The notes beneath the pieces are model-generated. The model saw nothing but the letters and a program-made list of their open reading frames with translations. It was not told the DNA's origin and ran no database searches. From Sedimentibacter sp. SX930 (lineage in GTDB: Bacteria > Bacillota > Bacilli > Lactobacillales > Aerococcaceae), in the NCBI GenBank assembly GCA_002155105.1, contig MUZD01000006.1:124001-188000 (forward strand): a stretch of 64,000 nucleotides of DNA, given 5' to 3'. Below, piece after piece: positions 45,294 through 53,568 of this stretch; position 1 is the first letter of the stretch, and every line of letters starts with the position of its first letter. The position numbers were made by a program, and so were the translations under genes.

Positions 45294-45902
45294 TTACTCT
45301 TCTTCGCCCTTTTCTTCCGCAACGAACTCTTCTTCATCTTCGAACTCTTCTTCATCTTCAAGATCTTCCTCTTCGATGATCAAGGTCAAGTCTTCTTCGA
45401 TGCCACTCGTGATGTCATCATCGTCATCCGTGATATCCACAGCGTCGACATCATCGACTTCATCCTCATCCACATCGATTTCTTCGTCTTCATCAGCAAC
45501 GTCGATATCTTCCGGATCGTCATCATTATAATCGATCACATCATCATCATCTTCTGATGTAGCGAATGCATTCAGCTTCTTGCGTTTCTTGCGGCGGACT
45601 TTCACTTCATCCTCATCGATACTGGAAAGAATCTCTTCATCGATTGAATCAATTGGATACCATGAACGCAATCCCCAACGATTTTCTCCTAAAGAAATAA
45701 AGCTGCCATCAATGTTCAAGTCAGTGTAGAAACGTGTCATCTTACTTTCTAATTCTTCTTCCGACATTTCAAGATAGTCCTGTATCTGAACCAATAATTG
45801 GTTAAAGTCCAGTACGTCACCGTTTTCTTCGAAAATTGCGTGTGCAACTTCTATCATTGACAATTCGTTTTTGCTAGTACCATCTAATTGCTTCAATTTC
45901 AA
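45294..45902 (-). CDS. rpoE: RNA polymerase delta subunit
   Basis: A 202-residue protein specific to Firmicutes that helps RNA polymerase recycle and release DNA. The N-terminal HARE-HTH domain (LSMIEVAHAIFEENGDVLDF; FYTDLNIDGSFISLGENRWGLRSW) is followed by an extremely acidic tail of Asp and Glu from about residue 90. TTG at 45902 is chosen, 10 bases after AAAGGA; a GTG at 45911 is only one base from it. Adjacent to pyrG as in most relatives. Confidence 0.95.
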   Translation of the reverse strand: MKLKQLDGTSKNELSMIEVAHAIFEENGDVLDFNQLLVQIQDYLEMSEEELESKMTRFYTDLNIDGSFISLGENRWGLRSWYPIDSIDEEILSSIDEDEVKVRRKKRKKLNAFATSEDDDDVIDYNDDDPEDIDVADEDEEIDVDEDEVDDVDAVDITDDDDDITSGIEEDLTLIIEEEDLEDEEEFEDEEEFVAEEKGEEE

Positions 45903-45946
45903 TGGTGTCACGTCCTTTCAAAAGTTTACTCTTAATCATACAATAC

Positions 45947-46372
45947 TCAGGTGGTAAATTGCAATTCAATTCGATAATCTCCCAATTTTTGTTCGTTCAT
46001 TTGGAGTTCGTAATGCAAGGTAACTTTTCCGGCAAACGGCTTTTCCTTGAATTCCAGCAACATCTCATGGGTGATCGTTTCGATTTCCATCAGTCCGGCC
46101 GGCGTCGGAAGCATAGCCATGCCTTTTCCTTCTGCATTGAAGGTCATGCGGCTCGTCTGTTCCATTCTGCGGATAATCGTCATTTTCCCTTCACGGGACA
46201 ATTTGAAAGTGACCGGTACAGCTGTGTCGGCTTCGATATAGCGCAGATAGAGCCAGTTGCCCATTTCCACGATTTGACCCATTCCTTCATATAGGAAGCT
46301 TTCCTGCTCCCCTTCTTGCTTCACCAGCGTTTCCAATTGGAACTCGATGGGCATTCCTTCTTTTAAAGACAA
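45947..46372 (-). CDS. DUF1934 beta-barrel protein (YwiB-like)
   Basis: A 141-residue protein of the DUF1934/YwiB family, predicted to be a small calycin-like beta-barrel. Patterns include the GNWLYLRYIEADTAVPVTFKL strand pair and the KVTLHYELQMNEQKLGDYRIEL end. The start is TTG at 46372 because AGGTGG lies 6 bases before it; the next ATG at 46354 has its only purine-rich site touching it. It precedes rpoE-pyrG, as ywiB does in Bacillus. The function is unknown. Confidence 0.82.
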   Translation of the reverse strand: MSLKEGMPIEFQLETLVKQEGEQESFLYEGMGQIVEMGNWLYLRYIEADTAVPVTFKLSREGKMTIIRRMEQTSRMTFNAEGKGMAMLPTPAGLMEIETITHEMLLEFKEKPFAGKVTLHYELQMNEQKLGDYRIELQFTT

Positions 46373-46545
46373 GCTTTTCCACCTCATTGACCCTCGTGCT
46401 GAATCCTTGCGGCCGCACGTGTTTTTCAAGTACAGTATAGCGGTACAAATAAGCGCTGGTCAATCATTTACGGGCTGATTTTCCAAAATGCGAAGAAATC
46501 CTGCCTTTTGCTGCAATTCACACTCAAATCTTGCCTGAACTTTGC

Positions 46546-46551
46546 TATAAT
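46546..46551 (+). promoter_or_regulatory. extended -10 promoter of lipL
   Basis: TGCTATAAT, an extended -10, lies 37 bases before the lipL ATG; the -35 is poor. It marks the point where the coding strand changes from minus to plus. Confidence 0.6.
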
Positions 46552-46587
46552 GGGAGCAGAAACAACCCCAAAGATAAGGAAGCGAAT

Positions 46588-47430
46588 ATGACAAACTATT
46601 TAAAAAACAACATTTATCATATCTACGATACTTCAAATACAGCATTCGGCGCCGACCCTCTCGCACACTTCGCGATGGGCGATGCTTTGATCCGCTTGGT
46701 AGGGAACGCTGAAGCTCCGGCTGCCTTGCATTTTTGGCCGATGGAAAAGCTGGTCATCCTGGGCATGATGGACACGCGCCTGCCCCATCTGGAGGACGGC
46801 TTGCGGTATTTACGGAGCGTTCCGACCGATATCGTCGTCCGCAATGCCGGCGGACTGGCCGTCGTAGCCGATGAGGGGATCCTGAATTTCTCTCTGGTGC
46901 TTCCCGAAACCGAAAATGCCAAACTCACCATCCATGACGGTTATGTCCTCATGAAGGAGCTGGTTGAGCAGGCTTTTTCAGATTCCGAACAGGTGATCGA
47001 AGCTTTCGAAATCAGCGACTCCTATTGTCCGGGCGACTTCGACCTGAGCATCAACGGCAAAAAATTCGCCGGCATCGCGCAGCGCCGTTTCAAAAACGGC
47101 GTGGCCATCATGATCTACATGAGCGTAAACGGCAAGCAAGAGCAGCGCGGAGAAATGATCCGCCGTTTCTATGAAGAAAGTCTGCAAGGCGAAGAGACCC
47201 GCTGGCATTTCCCGACCGTCGATCCCGGATCCATGGAAAACTTGGCGGAATTGCTGGACAAACCGTTGACGGTAGCCGATGTGAAAGAACGGATCTTGTC
47301 CGTCTTCAACCGCAACGGCAACACACTCCTGCCAGGGGAATACACGGAGCGTCTGATGTCAGAGTATGAAACGGCTTATGCGAAAATGAAAAAACGCAAT
47401 GAACAAGTCAATAAGGAACAGCAGTCCTAA
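46588..47430 (+). CDS. lipL: octanoyl-[GcvH]:protein N-octanoyltransferase
   Basis: A 280-residue lipoyl-ligase-fold amidotransferase. LipL moves octanoyl groups from GcvH to the E2 subunits of 2-oxoacid dehydrogenases, via a cysteine. The motif VVRNAGGLAVVADEGILNFSL and the catalytic cysteine in DSYCPGDFDLSINGKKFAGIAQRR set it apart from LplA. ATG at 46588 has AAGGAAG upstream. It is followed by the HD and HAD genes, probably as one transcript. Confidence 0.9.
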   Translation: MTNYLKNNIYHIYDTSNTAFGADPLAHFAMGDALIRLVGNAEAPAALHFWPMEKLVILGMMDTRLPHLEDGLRYLRSVPTDIVVRNAGGLAVVADEGILNFSLVLPETENAKLTIHDGYVLMKELVEQAFSDSEQVIEAFEISDSYCPGDFDLSINGKKFAGIAQRRFKNGVAIMIYMSVNGKQEQRGEMIRRFYEESLQGEETRWHFPTVDPGSMENLAELLDKPLTVADVKERILSVFNRNGNTLLPGEYTERLMSEYETAYAKMKKRNEQVNKEQQS

Positions 47431-47458
47431 AGGGAATGACAGAAAGAGGCGATGCGAT

Positions 47459-48844
47459 TTGAGTACACACTATACCGCGGAATTATTGCCGAAAGAAAAA
47501 GTATTTCGTGACCCTGTCCATGACTACATCCATATCCAATACCGGATCATCATGGACCTGATCAATACACCTGAATTCCAGCGTTTGCGCCGGATCAAGC
47601 AATTAGGGACCTCTTCCTATACTTTCCATGGCGCTGAACACTCCCGCTTCAATCATTCTTTGGGAGTCTACGAAATCGCCCGCCGCATCTGCGATAAATT
47701 TGTCCGGAATTACCCCAGCAAAGAGCCTGGGGACGGCCTTTGGGATGATAGGGAGCGGCTCGTGACGCTTTGCGCCGCTTTACTGCATGACATCGGCCAT
47801 GGACCGTTCTCGCATACCTTCGAAAAAATATTCGATACGGACCATGAAGCCATCACAATCGAGATCATTACCTCCCCTGATACCGAAATCAATCGGATCC
47901 TGCAGCAGATCGGTCCTGATTTTCCGAATCAAGTGGCCGCCGTCATCGCCAAAACCTACGATAATCCGCAAGTGGTGCAGCTGATTTCCAGCCAGATCGA
48001 TGCGGACCGGATGGATTACCTGCTGCGCGACGCCTATTATTCCGGCGTCACTTACGGCAATTTCGACCTGACGAGGATTCTGCGTGTCATCCGGCCTTAC
48101 GAGAACGGCATCGCCTTTGACATTTCCGGCATGCATGCGGTGGAGGATTATATCGTCAGCCGCTATCAGATGTATATGCAGATCTATTTCCATCCGGTTT
48201 CCCGCGGCATGGAGGTCGTTCTCAGCCATCTGCTGAAGCGCGCGAAGGATGTCTATTTGGATGAACAAGCCGAATTCCGCCATACCGCCACATTCCTGAC
48301 GCCGTTCTTCAAGCAGACATGGACGCTGAAAGATTACTTGCGTTTGGATGATGGGGTCCTGACTACCTACTTCAACCATTGGCTTGATGAAAAGGATCCG
48401 ATTCTGAACGATCTTGCCCATCGCTTCGTCAACCGCCATCCTTTCAAATCGGTCCGCTACACAAAAGGACGCGATGATGCTACACTGGAACACATGAGTG
48501 CACTCGTTGAGCGCATGGGCTTCAACAGGAATTACTACACCGCAGTAAACAACAGTTATGACCTGCCGTATGATCTTTACCGGCCGCATCAGGCCACGAC
48601 CCGGACCCAGATTGAGCTTGTCCAGAAAAATGGCAGTTTCCTGGAGCTTTCGCAAGCAAGTTCGATTGTTTCAGCTTTGACGGGAAAGGTCCGCGGGGAT
48701 GAGCGTTTCTACTTCCCGCGTGAAATTACCCATGGCGACGAGGAAGCGGGCATCAATCTGTTCGAGTCCCTTTCGCAGGAATTTTCAGCTTTTTTCGAGA
48801 ATGACGAAATTTTACCAACCCAACAAACAGGAGGCACACTATGA
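47459..48844 (+). CDS. HD-domain phosphohydrolase (YwfO-like)
   Basis: A 461-residue HD protein of the dNTPase-like YwfO family. The metal motif is in GAEHSRFNHSLGVYEIARRI and LCAALLHDIGHGPFSHTFE, with a later QIDADRMDYLLRDAYY. The start is TTG at 47459, 9 bases after AGAGG; in-frame ATG codons further upstream lie in lipL. Relatives hydrolyse nucleoside triphosphates, but a specific substrate cannot be read. It overlaps the next gene by four bases. Confidence 0.88.
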   Translation: MSTHYTAELLPKEKVFRDPVHDYIHIQYRIIMDLINTPEFQRLRRIKQLGTSSYTFHGAEHSRFNHSLGVYEIARRICDKFVRNYPSKEPGDGLWDDRERLVTLCAALLHDIGHGPFSHTFEKIFDTDHEAITIEIITSPDTEINRILQQIGPDFPNQVAAVIAKTYDNPQVVQLISSQIDADRMDYLLRDAYYSGVTYGNFDLTRILRVIRPYENGIAFDISGMHAVEDYIVSRYQMYMQIYFHPVSRGMEVVLSHLLKRAKDVYLDEQAEFRHTATFLTPFFKQTWTLKDYLRLDDGVLTTYFNHWLDEKDPILNDLAHRFVNRHPFKSVRYTKGRDDATLEHMSALVERMGFNRNYYTAVNNSYDLPYDLYRPHQATTRTQIELVQKNGSFLELSQASSIVSALTGKVRGDERFYFPREITHGDEEAGINLFESLSQEFSAFFENDEILPTQQTGGTL

Positions 48845-49653
48845 GCATCAAATTAATCGCCATCGACATCGACGGCACCTTGGTGGACAAGGAATTCAAA
48901 ATCACCCCGGAAGTAAAGGCAGCCATCACGGAAGCGCGTGAACAAGGGGTCAAAATCGTGCTCTGCACCGGCAGACCGTTCCCTGGCGTCAAACGCTACA
49001 TCAAAGAATTGGATTTGGATCAGGATGAAGATTACGTCATCACCTACAACGGCTCTTTGGTTCTGTCTACCGCAACAAATGAAGTGCTTGTTTCGCACAC
49101 GTTGGATTACAGCGACTTCGTCAGAATCAACGAATTGGCCGATAAGTTCAACGTGCATACGCACGGGATCGACAATGAAGCCATCTATACCGCAAACAAA
49201 GACATCAGCATCTTCACGACACGCGAGTCTTTCATTACGACGATGCCGATCCGTTATCGCTCGTTGGCTGAATTGCCGGAAGATAAACTGTTCACGAAAA
49301 TCATGTTCATCGACCAGCCAGAGTTGTTGGATATCTTGATTCCAGCGATTCCAGCGCAGTTCCATGAAGACTATGTGATTGTCCGCAGCGAACCGCATTT
49401 CCTGGAAGTGCTGAACAAAGACGCTGGTAAAGCCAGCGCTTTGGCCGAATTGGCTGCATTATTGAATATCGACGCGGAAAACATCATGGCCATCGGCGAC
49501 AACGAGAACGACCTGAGCATGATCGAATACGCAGGCGTCGGCGTAGCGATGGGCAATGCCGTCGACAAAGTGAAGGAAGCCGCGGATTTCATCACCAAAT
49601 CAAACGCTGAAAGCGGCGTAGCCCACGCAATCAGAACTTACTTGAATAAATAA
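48841..49653 (+). CDS. Cof-type HAD-IIB phosphatase
   Basis: A 270-residue haloacid-dehalogenase phosphatase of the Cof/YidA group. Motif I is AIDIDGTLVDKEFKI, motif II VLCTGRPFPGV, the lysine of motif III is in the DAGKASAL region, and motif IV is MAIGDNENDLSMIEYAGVGVAMGNA. A C2B cap sits between motifs II and III. These act on sugar phosphates or flavin precursors; the substrate is not deducible. ATG overlaps the HD stop as ATGA, so translation is coupled. Confidence 0.93.
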   Translation: MSIKLIAIDIDGTLVDKEFKITPEVKAAITEAREQGVKIVLCTGRPFPGVKRYIKELDLDQDEDYVITYNGSLVLSTATNEVLVSHTLDYSDFVRINELADKFNVHTHGIDNEAIYTANKDISIFTTRESFITTMPIRYRSLAELPEDKLFTKIMFIDQPELLDILIPAIPAQFHEDYVIVRSEPHFLEVLNKDAGKASALAELAALLNIDAENIMAIGDNENDLSMIEYAGVGVAMGNAVDKVKEAADFITKSNAESGVAHAIRTYLNK

Positions 49654-49670
49654 ACCGGAAAAAGGTATGC

Positions 49671-49702
49671 ATGGGGCTGTCTCATTGAGACAGCCCCATT
49701 AT
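49671..49702 (+). terminator. terminator after the lipL-HD-HAD genes
   Basis: A perfect 13-bp stem (ATGGGGCTGTCTC / GAGACAGCCCCAT) with a three-base loop is followed by TATTTT. Confidence 0.92.
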
Positions 49703-49731
49703 TTTAATCAAGCGTGAAGCAGGTGCATGAT

Positions 49732-50610
49732 ATGGATAACCATTCTGCAGGGTTCGGCAAAACCCTCCTAAGGATAAGAAAAAACAAACGCTATTCCCAA
49801 CAATACATGGCGGAAAACAAAATCCACCAGTCGACCTATTCCAAGATGGAAAGGGATCTGATCGAGCCGACGCTGGGAAACTATCGGCATCTTTTGAGCA
49901 GGCTGGACATGTCCGATGAAGAACTCCAGTACATCATGAATGATTACAATCATTCCGAAAAGGAACAGCTGCTGACGGCTTTCATGAATCTCTCTTTCAA
50001 CGATGTCGCATTGTTGGAGGAACTTCGCGAAAAAGCCCGGAAATATCTGAAAGCACATGCCGATTACATCATCGCTGACATCATCCATCTGACGGATGCG
50101 CTGATCATTATGGCAAAAACCGGAGACGTTGTGGGCGCCCGTAAAGAAGTACGGCCTGTATGGGAAAGGCTCGAGAAGCTTGATGGCTGGTATCTGGTCG
50201 AATTAAGGATGATCAATGCGATGCTGTTTCTGTTCCCTATCGACGAAGCCATCCTGATTTCCGGGACCGCATTGGCGCAGATACAAAAATACGCCGGTCA
50301 TCCCTACGCAAGCAAAATCGCCGTCTCCTTACGCTACAACCTGTGCTTGTTGCTGTTGAAGAACGGGCGTTACGCAGAGACGATCACCCGCATCAATGAA
50401 CTGATCCCAGCTGCAAAGGAAGCAGGCTCCTACCGGCATCTATGTGTCTGCTACCTCAGGAAAGGCTTCGCCTTAGCGAAGACAGGCAATCTCGAAGGCC
50501 AGCTGCTGATCGACCAGGCCTTCCGCTTGATCGAAGCAGCGGACGACCAGGCCTTCAAAGCCAATCTCAAAAATGAATACAACCTTCTGGAAGAGGCGGC
50601 CTCTAGTTGA
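49732..50610 (+). CDS. Rgg/MutR-like transcriptional regulator
   Basis: A 292-residue protein with an N-terminal XRE helix-turn-helix (FGKTLLRIRKNKRYSQQYMAENKIHQSTYSKMERDLIEP, residues 6-45) and a C-terminal helical repeat region of about 220 residues. This matches Rgg/GadR/MutR regulators, many of which bind short hydrophobic peptides. ATG at 49732 has AGGTG 6 bases upstream. A terminator overlaps the stop codon. Downstream, on the same strand, are a small membrane protein and a 14-residue peptide gene, which may be its targets. Confidence 0.85.
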   Translation: MDNHSAGFGKTLLRIRKNKRYSQQYMAENKIHQSTYSKMERDLIEPTLGNYRHLLSRLDMSDEELQYIMNDYNHSEKEQLLTAFMNLSFNDVALLEELREKARKYLKAHADYIIADIIHLTDALIIMAKTGDVVGARKEVRPVWERLEKLDGWYLVELRMINAMLFLFPIDEAILISGTALAQIQKYAGHPYASKIAVSLRYNLCLLLLKNGRYAETITRINELIPAAKEAGSYRHLCVCYLRKGFALAKTGNLEGQLLIDQAFRLIEAADDQAFKANLKNEYNLLEEAASS

Positions 50611-50624
50611 GGTCGTCTTTTTGC
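50592..50624 (+). terminator. terminator overlapping the Rgg-like stop
   Basis: AGGCGGCCTC pairs with GAGGTCGTCT (G-U allowed) around the stop codon and is followed by TTTTT. Confidence 0.7.
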
Positions 50625-50762
50625 ATACATGAGATACCTAATTATGCTTATAGGAATATTTCGTGGAAGGACGAACCATCTGTATTAAAATGAAAGCAAC
50701 CATGGGAAAACTGTCCTGACAATTCCCGAAATGACCATTTTTTCAAGGAAGGGGGGAAGTCC

Positions 50763-51077
50763 ATGAATCCAAAAAAATGCAACTTATGTGCTTATATATT
50801 GGGTTCCGCTTGCCTGATCGGAATAGCCCGGTATCCGGAAGTGCCTACAAATTGGTGGCTCACAATCGGCATATGCAGCGGTCTCTTGTTTATTTCCAGC
50901 AACTGCATGGAATCCACGCAACATTGGACTTTCCTTGGCATCGATGTCTTGAATCTGATCGTGCTGGCCTTGCTTATTCAGATCCTTCCGCCAAGTTTGG
51001 GACTGGCTTTGAATGTCGTTGTCCTCTTGGCAATCTTCCTACTTCTCTATGTCAAAAGTACCTTTTACGAAAAATAG
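50763..51077 (+). CDS. small membrane protein of unknown function
   Basis: A 104-residue protein with three or four hydrophobic segments (about 8-22, 28-46, 57-75 and 79-97). I recognise no family. It begins MNPKKCNLCAYILGSACLIG, and a Cys is embedded in the first segment. AAGGAAGGGGG precedes the ATG. It follows the Rgg-like regulator by 152 bases, with a possible -10 (TATTAAAAT) near 50682. It is followed by the 14-codon ORF and a terminator, so the three could form a regulator-controlled cassette. Confidence 0.7.
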   Translation: MNPKKCNLCAYILGSACLIGIARYPEVPTNWWLTIGICSGLLFISSNCMESTQHWTFLGIDVLNLIVLALLIQILPPSLGLALNVVVLLAIFLLLYVKSTFYEK

Positions 51078-51140
51078 CTGCTTTTGTATTCATTGTTTCC
51101 GGTCGCAAGCTTGCCTGTACTGTGAAAGGGGGCATCACCC

Positions 51141-51185
51141 ATGAATTGGATCCGTCTGATCATCGGCGATATATGGTTTCTGTAG
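51141..51185 (+). CDS. candidate 14-residue hydrophobic peptide
   Basis: A tiny ORF encoding MNWIRLIIGDIWFL, with AAAGGGGG 8 bases before its ATG, the strongest ribosome site in this stretch. The peptide is hydrophobic with one Arg and one Asp, and it has two Trp. It lies 63 bases after the small membrane protein gene and just before a terminator. Near an Rgg-like regulator such peptides can be signals; a toxin-like or leader role is equally open. Coding is not proven. Confidence 0.45.
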   Translation: MNWIRLIIGDIWFL

Positions 51186-51198
51186 CAAATCGGTTACG

Positions 51199-51246
51199 AA
51201 AAAAATAAGCCAAGGTTGGGGTTTTCATTCCCGCCTTGGCTTATTT
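51199..51246. terminator. bidirectional terminator near 51.2 kb
   Basis: AAATAAGCCAAGG pairs with CCTTGGCTTATTT; A and T runs on both sides let it end both the plus-strand cassette and the minus-strand tautomerase gene. Confidence 0.88.
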
Positions 51247-51256
51247 GATGGAATCC

Positions 51257-51445
51257 TTAAGCTTTTTCGCCTATGAATTCTCCATTTTTGGTCAAATGTT
51301 GTTTCGAAATCTCATTCAGGATCACGTGCACGCTTTCCTTCGATACATTGGCATTTTTTACGACAGCATCCACGACATCGCGCATCAACGCTTGTTTCTG
51401 CTCGTCGGTTCTGCCTTCCAGCAATTCGATGTGAACATATGGCAT
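51257..51445 (-). CDS. 4-oxalocrotonate tautomerase family protein
   Basis: A 62-residue tautomerase beginning MPYVHIELLEGRTDEQKQAL; after Met removal, Pro1 is the catalytic base of the family. The spacing to the hydrophobic VHVILNEIS strand fits the family. Such proteins are hexamers of small subunits acting on keto-enol substrates. ATG at 51445 has AGAGGG upstream. No catabolic operon is adjacent, so the substrate is unknown. Confidence 0.92.
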   Translation of the reverse strand: MPYVHIELLEGRTDEQKQALMRDVVDAVVKNANVSKESVHVILNEISKQHLTKNGEFIGEKA

Positions 51446-51517
51446 TTCAATTCCCTCTTTTCGCTTTATGGTTTCGACTCAGGTCCATTTTATCAATGTT
51501 TGGATTGGATTGCACCT

Positions 51518-52675
51518 CTATTTGGAGGCGATGTAAGTCTTCAGGCGTTCAGCCGCCTCGGCGACCATCTCCGTGCTCAACGCATAGCTCATGCGGACAT
51601 AGCCTTCTCCGCCTGGTCCGAAGATCGATCCAGGCAGCATGCCTACTTTGGCGTTCATGCCGATTTCGCGGCAGAAAGCCTTGTCGTCCGTACCGAATTT
51701 CACCGGAATCTTCGCAAAAGCATAGAAGGCCCCTTTCAGCGCGGGAACCTCAAAGCCGGCTTCCTGCAAAGCGGGAACGAGGATGTTTCTTCTTTTTTCA
51801 TATTCGGAACGCATCTTTTCGACATCCGGCGCGCTGTTGCGGAACGCCTCCTCGGCAGCCCGGTTGGAAACCGTAACGCCAGTCGTCACCAACTGCTGGT
51901 GGGCCAAGAACAAGGTCTTCATCCATTTCGCATCCGCTGCGAGCACACCGACGCGCCAGCCTGTCATCGCAAAGGCTTTCGAAGCACCTTGGAACAGGAT
52001 CGTGCGGTCGCGCAGCATGGTCGCGATCGAAGTATGCTTTTCCCCGTAGGTGATTTCGCTGTAGATTTCATCGCTCAAAACAAAGATATCGTACTGCTTG
52101 ATTGCGTCGGCCAAAGCCGTCAGTTCTTCTTTTGTATAGGTAGCTCCCGTCGGATTGCTCGGATAGTTCAAAAAGATCGCTTTGACATTTTTGTTTTCGG
52201 CCATCGTCTTGTGCAGCAACTCCGGTGTCATCAAAAAGCCGGTGTCGGAAGTATCGACGAGGATGCACTCGCCGCGGTTCAGTTCCACTGCATAACTGTA
52301 TAATGGAAAGAACGGCGACGGGATGATGACCTGATCGCCCGGATTCAACAAGCCGAAAGCCGCGGCAAATAGCCCTTCAGTGGCACCCACAGTCATCACG
52401 ATCTCCGTTTCAGGATCGTAGTGCAGATCATATTGCTTTTCCAGGAATTCGCTGACTGCTTTCCGGACGCCGATTTCGCCGGAAGTGTGCGCATAATGGG
52501 AGGCATTGTCCTCGATCGCCTTGATGGCGGCCTGCTTGACGTTTTCGGGCATATCAAAATCCGGTTCCCCGATCGTCATCGGAATGCAGCCTTCCACACT
52601 GCGGAAAAGTTCATCAAATTCGCGGATCTGCGAAGGTTTGATGCGGGAAAATAGTTCATTCGTTGTCAAAGCCAT
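51518..52675 (-). CDS. PLP-dependent aminotransferase class I/II
   Basis: A 385-residue fold-type I aminotransferase. It has TIGEPDFDMPENVKQAA, the FLNYPSNPTGATYTKEEL segment, LSDEIYSEITYG and the PLP lysine in GASKAFAMTGWRVG. These match the PatA/aspartate aminotransferase-like group that acts on aromatic or N-acetyl-diaminopimelate substrates; the exact substrate cannot be read. ATG at 52675 has GGAGG upstream. It is transcribed away from the divergent methionine operon, and might serve methionine or keto-acid metabolism, which is inference. Confidence 0.9.
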   Translation of the reverse strand: MALTTNELFSRIKPSQIREFDELFRSVEGCIPMTIGEPDFDMPENVKQAAIKAIEDNASHYAHTSGEIGVRKAVSEFLEKQYDLHYDPETEIVMTVGATEGLFAAAFGLLNPGDQVIIPSPFFPLYSYAVELNRGECILVDTSDTGFLMTPELLHKTMAENKNVKAIFLNYPSNPTGATYTKEELTALADAIKQYDIFVLSDEIYSEITYGEKHTSIATMLRDRTILFQGASKAFAMTGWRVGVLAADAKWMKTLFLAHQQLVTTGVTVSNRAAEEAFRNSAPDVEKMRSEYEKRRNILVPALQEAGFEVPALKGAFYAFAKIPVKFGTDDKAFCREIGMNAKVGMLPGSIFGPGGEGYVRMSYALSTEMVAEAAERLKTYIASK

Positions 52676-52900
52676 GTATTACATCCTCCATCCAAGTTTG
52701 CATCACTGCCGGAAAAACTATCGGCACATGCTTTTTTATAGATCATATCCTTTTTCTCACATAATTTTAATATTAATCAGAATACGACTATTCAGTCCAT
52801 AAGTCAAGCGTACCATGGCATCTCCCAATTAAAGAGAGCGTTTTCCATTTCGAAAAATGAGAAATCTCGAAAATTTTATGTTTCTTTTTAATCTTAACTG

Positions 52901-52929
52901 TTGACAAAGAAAGCGGGATTGGGTATATT
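52901..52929 (+). promoter_or_regulatory. promoter of the methionine operon
   Basis: A perfect TTGACA and TATATT are separated by 17 bases, just upstream of the first T-box. Confidence 0.9.
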
Positions 52930-52944
52930 AATCACATCAAAAAC

Positions 52945-53246
52945 ACAGCGAAGAGAAGAGTAAATCATTCCACTCCTTCATTAGAGAGCTTGGTCAGGTG
53001 AAAGCAAGCAAGGAAGTGTTGGTTGAAGATGGTCTCAGAGTGGCTTGTCCGAAGAGTAACTTCTTAAGACAGGACGGGAACGCCCGTTACAGTGTCTCAG
53101 TATGACTTGCAGCAATATGCAGGCGCACTGGCTAAGGCGGATGCAGCGATGCTTTCGTGAACTAAGGTGGTAACACGAGATCGAACTTTGACCTCTCGTC
53201 CTTATCTTGCGCATAGATGATGCAGCAGATAAGGCGAGAGTTTTTT
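52945..53246 (+). promoter_or_regulatory. T-box riboswitch 1 (Met specifier)
   Basis: The stem I region contains AGAGAGCTTGGTCAGGTGAAAG, and the specifier loop GAAGATGGTCTC offers ATG at 53029-53031. The antiterminator core AAGGTGGTAACACG is at 53164-53177. The terminator pairs CTCTCGTCCTTATC with GATAAGGCGAGAG (53193-53240) and ends in six T. Uncharged tRNA-Met would prevent termination. Confidence 0.93.
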
Positions 53247-53282
53247 GATTTTATGATAAAATGTAAACGCAAGGAAGAGGAA

Positions 53283-53551
53283 AGTAAAAATCGAAACGTA
53301 TCACAGCGAGCCTGGATGGATGAGAACAGGTATACGGAACGGTTTTGAAGATGGCCTCGGAGCGGGAAGGATGAGCTGCACAAGCGGTAAATCCTTCAAG
53401 GGAGCACCCTTTATCGTGTACGAGTGAAGCAAGCCTTCACTCATGGAGGAATCCTGCCGTGAGGGGGATTCGAACAAAGGTGGTAACACGAAGCGTCCGC
53501 ATTCGTCCTTAACGTCATAATTTTTTGATGTAGGATGGATGCTTTTTTTAT
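53283..53551 (+). promoter_or_regulatory. T-box riboswitch 2 (Met specifier)
   Basis: A second T-box directly follows the first. The AGCGAGCC stem I region, specifier GAAGATGGCCTC with ATG at 53351-53353, and core AAAGGTGGTAACACG at 53476-53490 are clear. The terminator pairs GCATTCGTCCT with AGGATGGATGC and ends in seven T, just before metN. Confidence 0.93.
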
Positions 53552-53568
53552 TAGAGGAGGAAAGATAC

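Noticed and set aside
46430-46587. Replication origin at the strand switch
   Set aside because: Only about 150 bases without DnaA boxes or an AT-rich unwinding region.
50629-50688. A 19-codon ORF between the Rgg-like and membrane genes
   Set aside because: No convincing Shine-Dalgarno and it overlaps likely promoter sequence.
53162-53383. A 73-codon minus-strand ORF in the T-box region
   Set aside because: It lies inside the two T-box leaders and has no ribosome site or family pattern.
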